From: Litorilinea aerophila
GTDB lineage: Bacteria; Chloroflexota; Anaerolineae; Caldilineales; Caldilineaceae
NCBI GenBank assembly: GCA_945897075.1
Contig: CAMDEX010000023.1
Span: 1 to 37,921, forward strand
DNA: 37,921 nt
Direction: 5' to 3'
The translations under genes were made by a program, and so were the position numbers. Below the pieces are notes generated by a model. That model saw only the letters and a list, made by a program, of their open reading frames with translations, did not search any database and had not been told where the DNA came from. How positions within the stretch are numbered: position 1 is the first letter of the stretch; each line of letters opens with the position of its first letter. Shown here piece by piece: positions 33,921 through 37,921 of the stretch.

Positions 33921-36311
33921 CTACGGAATAACAATTTTTCCCAGCGGCACACGACCATCGGGCAGACGCACGCCGTCGAGCGTCACCGGCAAACGTTCCC
34001 CTGTATCCCACCGATACCAGCCGACAAACAATTGATATTCCCCCGGCGGCACAGGCAGATCGCGTTCATCCATCACCCGCTCACCCACCGCCCACAACGA
34101 AGTAGGATAGCGCCCCCCGTAGGGTTCGCCATCGGCCTGCGCGCTGAGATTGCCTTGCGCATCGTTCAGATGGAGAAAGAAGGTGTAATCAAAATCGGGA
34201 GCGTGCGTCGCGCGCCAGAAAAACTGCGCGCGCAACTGGCCTGGGCCAGGCACAAGCGTATAGCCTTCCAGCACCAGTACACCCACCGCCGCAGCACTTG
34301 CGCGGGCAGGCGTGGCAACGGTGGCGGGCAGCGGAATCTTCAAACGCGCGGCCACGCCCAAATCGTCACCGCGCACCGTCGGCACATTTTTTCCCGTCTC
34401 AATATCCGTCACGCCCACCACCAACCGGTAACCGCCGGGAGCCGCATCGCTGGGGATGGCGAAGCGATACGTTAGGGGGATGACTTCACCTGTGCGCCAG
34501 GCCCTGGCCCGATAGACACCGTGCAACACCCAATCGTGGATACCCGCCAACTTCCCGCCATCTTTGTCCAACAATTGCGTAAAAATCTGAACATCCACCG
34601 GCAGAGGACGGCGCGCCCGCCAGAAAAGATTCACATCCAGGGCTGTGCCTGCTGAAAGTTCGGTCACATTGTAACCGACAAGTTCCAAGCCGTTGTCGAA
34701 ACCGATTGTGCTTGCGCTGAACGGCGCGCTTTTGCCACGCCACACCCCCTCCATCACGCGCGCCGCGGGTAGGCCGTTGTGGGCATACAACACCTCGGCG
34801 GAATCCCCCAATGCCACGCCGTCTGGGATGGTTGGCAAAAAATAGATCACACCGCCTTTGGCCAATACCCACGTATCCGGCACGTAATTGGCGGGCTGTC
34901 CGTCGGTGGTCGGGCGATTGGGCGCATCGGGGAGGATCACTTTGACACGCTCCCCTACACCCAATGGCGGGTTCAGCCCGCTGGCGCGTTCGGGGTACTC
35001 TTCTGCCAGCAAAAAGGCGAGGGGGGCGCGCTGGTATTCGCTGGAAGCGAGCAAAATCGCTTCGTCGCTGTGTTGGTTGATATAGGCGGCTTCGGCGTTG
35101 TCCACCAGACTGGCCTGCCACTCCACACCGGGGCTGCCCAGATAGGCGGGGATGACACGCGTCAGCATATCCACGTGGCGTTCCACACCGAAGACGACGA
35201 CCAGGCCAATCGCCAGCCAGCCGAGTTTGGGCGAAATCTGTTCCAACCAGCCCCACAGCCTGGCCACGCCGTATCCGCTGAGAAGCAGCAGAAACGGAAT
35301 CGCACCCATCAAGCGCGTGGCCGAGACAGTAACACTTTCATAGGTAATCAGTTCTAAACCCAAAAAGGCCAGCGCCATCACCCCTGTAAAGAAGCAGGCG
35401 GGACGACGCCGGATCGCCAGCAGCAGACCAATCAGGAGTGGCGGCGTGAGCAACGCCCGGCCCGAAAGATTGTAGCCATTCTCCCACGCCCAGCCCAGCA
35501 TGCGCAGTTGGTTGATGAATTTTGCCCCGATCAGCGGGAGAAAATCGGGTTGGTTCAGAATAAACTGCCCGGCATTTTGACCGGTGCGCGCAAAAAAGGC
35601 AGCCGGCGCGTGGATGAAGAAGACCCATTGGGGCGCGGCCACGAGCGCGCAGATGCCAAAGAGAAGCAATACCCCGCGCCAGCGCTGGCGATAGGACGGG
35701 TAGAAGATCGCCAGCAGCCCCAACGCGGCGAGGAGGGCCACGGGCAGTGCCCGCGCCACAATATACGAGTATTGGCTCAACCCAAGCAGTGCGCCAGCGA
35801 TGGCAAAATGGGAGGATTGCCCGCTGCGCAGGCCACGCCAGAGCGCAGCGACGACTGCCAACGCAAAAAGCGGCAAGAGCGTATGCTCAGTGCCACCCAT
35901 CATAAAGGCAACGACAATCGTTGTGAGCGGAAAACTGATCCCGGCAATCAGCCCGGCGCGATAGGCCGTGGTCAAATCGTCGTCGCGGAAGAGGCTATAG
36001 CCGGCCTGATAGGCCGTCACACCGGTCAGGACGCCGATGCCGACGGTCACGCCGTTGAGCGCATCCAGGGTGACGCCGAAGACCGCAAAGGCGAGGGTAT
36101 GCAGAAAGACGATCAGCGGGTTGGGCGCGTAGAGATGATAGATGTAGAAAGACCAGACCTGGCGCGTCAGAAAATCCCAGGCGTGTATGCCAAGCCGTGC
36201 CGCATCGCCGCCTGTGAGCAGATGGGGCGACAGCCAGCGGAGAATGGCGTAGACGCTGAGGTTGTAGAAGAAGAGAAGAATGGGTGTCCAACGAAGCGCT
36301 ATTGTCCCCAT
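33921..36311 (-). CDS. GT-C (PMT-like) membrane glycosyltransferase with two C-terminal beta-sandwich modules
   Basis: This is a 796-residue protein. Residues 1-400 are about ten membrane segments. The first external loop has LLTGGDAARLG, the position of the catalytic Asp in GT39/ArnT-type GT-C enzymes, and is followed by HLYAPNPLIVFL. Residues 400-796 are outside the membrane and include two beta-sandwich units of similar pattern (LDVNLFWRARRPLPVDVQIF and LRAQFFWRATHAPDFDYTFF, each ending in P-G-x-Y-x-L-x-V-G). This tail is common on Chloroflexota GT-C proteins. ATG 36311 has GGGAG about 7 bases upstream. It should transfer a sugar from polyprenyl phosphate on the outer face. It converges on the preceding GT4 gene with a 91-base gap in which I see nothing definite. 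Confidence 0.8.
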   Translation of the reverse strand: MGTIALRWTPILLFFYNLSVYAILRWLSPHLLTGGDAARLGIHAWDFLTRQVWSFYIYHLYAPNPLIVFLHTLAFAVFGVTLDALNGVTVGIGVLTGVTAYQAGYSLFRDDDLTTAYRAGLIAGISFPLTTIVVAFMMGGTEHTLLPLFALAVVAALWRGLRSGQSSHFAIAGALLGLSQYSYIVARALPVALLAALGLLAIFYPSYRQRWRGVLLLFGICALVAAPQWVFFIHAPAAFFARTGQNAGQFILNQPDFLPLIGAKFINQLRMLGWAWENGYNLSGRALLTPPLLIGLLLAIRRRPACFFTGVMALAFLGLELITYESVTVSATRLMGAIPFLLLLSGYGVARLWGWLEQISPKLGWLAIGLVVVFGVERHVDMLTRVIPAYLGSPGVEWQASLVDNAEAAYINQHSDEAILLASSEYQRAPLAFLLAEEYPERASGLNPPLGVGERVKVILPDAPNRPTTDGQPANYVPDTWVLAKGGVIYFLPTIPDGVALGDSAEVLYAHNGLPAARVMEGVWRGKSAPFSASTIGFDNGLELVGYNVTELSAGTALDVNLFWRARRPLPVDVQIFTQLLDKDGGKLAGIHDWVLHGVYRARAWRTGEVIPLTYRFAIPSDAAPGGYRLVVGVTDIETGKNVPTVRGDDLGVAARLKIPLPATVATPARASAAAVGVLVLEGYTLVPGPGQLRAQFFWRATHAPDFDYTFFLHLNDAQGNLSAQADGEPYGGRYPTSLWAVGERVMDERDLPVPPGEYQLFVGWYRWDTGERLPVTLDGVRLPDGRVPLGKIVIP

Positions 36312-36312
36312 T

Positions 36313-36603
36313 CTATTCTCCCAGGCTCTCTGCGATCAGATCCGCCACATCTTTCAGCGCCACATCTTTCAGCGCCACATCTTTCACCGTCACATCTTTC
36401 ACCGCTACACCCACTGTGGGGATTGCCAGATCGCCCGCCCACTTCATACGCTCGCGCCGGCTCAGATTCCAGGGGTTGCCGTTGCGCTCCATCCCCCGGC
36501 AGCCGCTCTGCAACTCGTGGGGAAAGGAGTTCTCCATCAGCACCTGATGACGGCGCCTATATAAGACGACGAGAAAGAGCAGTTTTTCGATGGTTGTCAG
36601 CAT
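36313..36603 (-). pseudogene. Fragment of an Fe-S oxidoreductase (HdrD/FadF type) with repeat-expanded end
   Basis: The stretch encoded at 36561-36415 (YRRRHQVLMENSFPHELQSG, then GMERNGNPWNLSRRERMKWA) matches the segment after the ferredoxin motifs in heterodisulfide-reductase-like Fe-S oxidoreductases, where R-N-x-E-x-x-G-N-P-W is characteristic. The cysteine clusters before it and the CCG domains after it are missing, so only about 50 of several hundred residues remain. It ends in four VKDVA-like repeats and stops 1 base before the start of the GT-C gene. A short frame from ATG 36603, with AGGAA 10 bases upstream, could still be translated as a coupled leader. Remnant status is the better reading. 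Confidence 0.6.
36344..36403. repeat. Four 15-bp tandem copies
   Basis: GCCACATCTTTCAGC occurs twice, followed by GCCACATCTTTCACC and GTCACATCTTTCACC, then a partial unit. On the minus strand they encode V/L-K-D-V-A/T units at the end of the Fe-S oxidoreductase fragment. Confidence 0.9.
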
Positions 36604-36694
36604 CCGTAGGGTTTCCTTGCGAGAGGTGATGGCAGTGCCGGTCAGTCTATGTGGCCGGGGTTTTGACGCCGTTGCCAAACGGTTTGGTATAGAA

Positions 36695-36721
36695 TAACCA
36701 CAAAGAGACAAAGACACAAAG
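36695..36721. repeat. Dispersed repeat, second copy of the 24209-24235 sequence
   Basis: A 27-base stretch beginning TAACCACAAAGAGACAAAGA differs at two positions from the copy inside the WsaF-like gene. Here it lies between two gene fragments, in non-coding sequence. Confidence 0.8.
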
Positions 36722-36754
36722 GGGAATTTACCCCAGTTGATTTTCGGGCTGGTG

Positions 36755-36853
36755 CCGCTCTACGGCTGGGAGAGCAGCGCGGCCCGCCATCTGTCCGTTT
36801 ACGGGCTGCCCGGCGGTTTGGTCGATTCTGTCCATCTGCCGGATAATCGGTAG
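36755..36853 (+). pseudogene. 3'-terminal fragment of a duplicated GT4 gene
   Basis: The frame reads PLYGWESSAARHLSVYGLPG and on to a TAG stop. The intact GT4 gene ending at 33829 finishes with RLYGWEGIAARHLALYGFAT and its stop. At the DNA level 30 of the first 33 bases from CTCTACGGC match. Only the last 30 or so codons survive, with no start and no glycosyltransferase core upstream, so this is the relic of a paralogue 3 kb away. Confidence 0.75.
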
Positions 36854-36882
36854 TTGGGTGGTCTGTGACAACAGATGATCGG

Positions 36883-37305
36883 CTAGGAAGCAAAGGGCAG
36901 AAGCAGACAAGTTTGCGCGCCTGGTCCATCCAACACAATCTTGAAGCGGCGGAGAAAGGCACGTCCCAACAAAAAGCGATTGTTGCTGGCGAATGTTTGG
37001 GCCATCACACGATGTTGTTCACCGGCGTCGGGAATCAAAATATCCACCGGGGCTTCTTGAAACTGGATTACTTGTCCGGTAACCGTTGTCGCTTGGGCCG
37101 CAATGGAATCGGGCAACTGCCAATAAGCCAAGTTCAAATCGTCAAATAATGCTTGCGGAATGAGTAGTTCTTCGCTGTAACCGGTGTCGATTTGCACCAA
37201 TTCCGCAGTCAAACGATGAGCTTGACCTGCTAAATTCCGAACCTGAAGCCCAATGCCGAGGCGATCTGGGGTAGTCCAGCAAACTAAACGAATGTTGCTT
37301 GCCAT
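36883..37305 (-). CDS. Retropepsin-like (clan AA) aspartic protease
   Basis: This is a 140-residue protein with a single D-T-G catalytic motif (VQIDTGYSEELLIP, Asp40) and, near residues 112-127, LLGRAFLRRFKIVLDG, the hydrophobic-hydrophobic-Gly segment that closes the active site in clan AA peptidases. It has no signal peptide, so it should act in the cytoplasm as a homodimer. ATG 37305 lies 22 bases inside the preceding gene, so the two are translationally coupled. Small bacterial retropepsins of this kind are mostly uncharacterised; a partner or substrate may be the upstream product. Confidence 0.8.
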   Translation of the reverse strand: MASNIRLVCWTTPDRLGIGLQVRNLAGQAHRLTAELVQIDTGYSEELLIPQALFDDLNLAYWQLPDSIAAQATTVTGQVIQFQEAPVDILIPDAGEQHRVMAQTFASNNRFLLGRAFLRRFKIVLDGPGAQTCLLLPFAS

Positions 37306-37655
37306 CCTAATTCAATCTGTTGGGGACGAGTTTGACCTATTTGGAGAACAATTCTATGTCTGGCTGCGGGCGCAAAATGATTTAGTTCCTCGACTGAATT
37401 GGCTGCACCTTGAAACTTACCGTTGGCAATGACGATCCATTGACCAGGGTACGTTTGTTCCAGTTCATCCCGTAAATTGTCAAAGACTCGATTATTGACC
37501 GTTGCTTCGGTCTGCGTTAATTTTAGGTGTTGCTGAGAAAGCCATAATTCAATTGCTTCAATCAATGCCTGGCGAATACTGTCCTGCCCGTGCAGTAGAT
37601 GAGCCGTGTACTCGAATTCTTCTTGTAATTTTTGCGGTAACTCAGTGACCAACAT
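37284..37655 (-). CDS. Ribbon-helix-helix-like protein with DUF5678-like C-terminus
   Basis: This is a 123-residue protein. The N-terminal 45 residues (LVTELPQKLQEEFEYTAHLL then SIRQALIEAIELWLSQQ) have the strand-helix-helix pattern of CopG/Arc-type DNA-binding domains. The C-terminal half (YPGQWIVIANGKFQGAANSV and onward) fits the DUF5678 pattern. The start is placed at 37655, where AGGGAG lies 7 bases upstream; ATG 37688 has no ribosome site and is only 10 bases from the -10 box. Its end overlaps the aspartic protease gene. The pair resembles a toxin-antitoxin layout with an autoregulatory first gene, but that is inference. Confidence 0.7.
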   Translation of the reverse strand: MLVTELPQKLQEEFEYTAHLLHGQDSIRQALIEAIELWLSQQHLKLTQTEATVNNRVFDNLRDELEQTYPGQWIVIANGKFQGAANSVEELNHFAPAARHRIVLQIGQTRPQQIELGWQATFV

Positions 37656-37697
37656 TTCGTTCTCCCTTACAAGATTTATCTCGCGCATTGACTGCTA

Positions 37698-37726
37698 ATT
37701 ATACTGTTTCTGCGTGTAAGCGACAA
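37698..37726 (-). promoter_or_regulatory. Promoter of the RHH/protease operon
   Basis: On the minus strand TTGTCG (37726-37721) and TATAAT (37703-37698) are separated by 17 bp. Transcription would start near 37691, giving a 36-base leader to the ATG at 37655 and arguing against the ATG at 37688. Confidence 0.65.
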
Positions 37727-37921
37727 AATGGGTGGTTTCAAACGGGTGCATCCTACATTTCGGGAATCAGACCTGCTAGCAGCCTGTCGGAGAAAGGCTA
37801 GATTTGGGTAAGTTTATGTTAATTGTGTCTTGTTTTCGAGTTGATGTAAGGTTTCTAAATTGTCATAATGTGGTTTTAGACGCCAAAGCACAAGCATTCA
37901 AGCCCTCTGACCCGTTTCTGG
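37727..37921. other. Window edge with no recognisable gene
   Basis: A weak open frame starts at ATG 37816 (MLIVSCFRVDV) and runs off the window after about 35 codons; it has no clear ribosome site and resembles nothing I know. The segment AGCCTGTCGGAGAAAGGCT (near 37780-37800) contains a short inverted repeat, AGCCT/AGGCT, and could be an insertion-sequence end. I cannot support either. Confidence 0.3.

Noticed and set aside
36344-36403. Possible CRISPR-like array
   Set aside because: The units are directly adjacent 15-mers with no spacers and no cas genes nearby.
36663-36693. Possible plus-strand promoter TTGACG-N19-TATAGA over the palindrome CCAAACGGTTTGG
   Set aside because: The spacer is 19 bp, the -10 match is poor and only a gene fragment lies downstream.
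37780-37921. Possible insertion-sequence end and start of a transposase at the window edge
   Set aside because: Only a short inverted repeat and a 35-codon open frame without recognisable motif are visible; the window ends before it can be judged.

Overview
The window reads as a piece of a Chloroflexota genome, most likely from the Anaerolineae/Caldilineae side. This is an inference from several traits: GC-rich, densely packed glycosyltransferase genes; secreted proteins ending in a short [YF]-[VI]-P-[LI]-type tail; GT-C membrane proteins followed by beta-sandwich modules; and many small palindromic or tandem repeats scattered between and inside genes. No rRNA, tRNA or CRISPR array was seen.

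Positions 1-29,927 hold one plus-strand surface-glycan locus. It starts with a sigma70-like promoter (54-83) and ends at a perfect hairpin terminator (29,890-29,927). It encodes a GT4 glycosyltransferase, a clan GH-A-like lipoprotein, the Wzm/Wzt ABC-2 exporter (the Wzt has a C-terminal glycan-recognition domain), a methyltransferase with a coiled-coil tail, GT2 and GT4 enzymes, two secreted repeat proteins (1677 and 619 aa), an NAD-dependent sugar epimerase (dTDP-L-rhamnose 4-epimerase type), another GT2, two polytopic GT-C-type membrane proteins, a GT2-WsaF-like fusion, and four more glycosyltransferases. The likely scheme is cytoplasmic assembly of a deoxyhexose-rich glycan, methyl capping, cap recognition by the Wzt C-terminal domain and export. 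The two secreted repeat proteins are candidate carriers or binders of that glycan outside the cell. No initiating phosphoglycosyltransferase, Wzx, Wzy or dTDP-rhamnose pathway is present, so these must lie elsewhere.

The secreted proteins are the most unusual item. The large one is an A-B-C-A-B-C array of jelly-roll-like modules with a period of about 815 residues. All three module types share a W-D-[MF] motif. The smaller neighbour is A-B only and has its own strong promoter.

Positions 29,928-33,920 hold a minus-strand PD-(D/E)XK-like protein with a coiled coil, then a plus-strand run of two small membrane proteins, a GNAT-type acetyltransferase and a further GT4. Positions 33,921-36,311 encode, on the minus strand, an 800-residue GT-C mannosyltransferase-like protein with two C-terminal beta-sandwich modules.

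Positions 36,312-36,882 are a small graveyard: a fragment of an Fe-S oxidoreductase, a 15-bp tandem repeat, a dispersed repeat and the last 30 codons of a duplicated GT4. After that comes a minus-strand two-gene unit, a ribbon-helix-helix/DUF5678-like protein overlapping a retropepsin-like aspartic protease, with its own promoter. The last 200 bases contain no gene I can recognise.

Dispersed repeats recur throughout. In three places they lie in frame inside otherwise intact genes.
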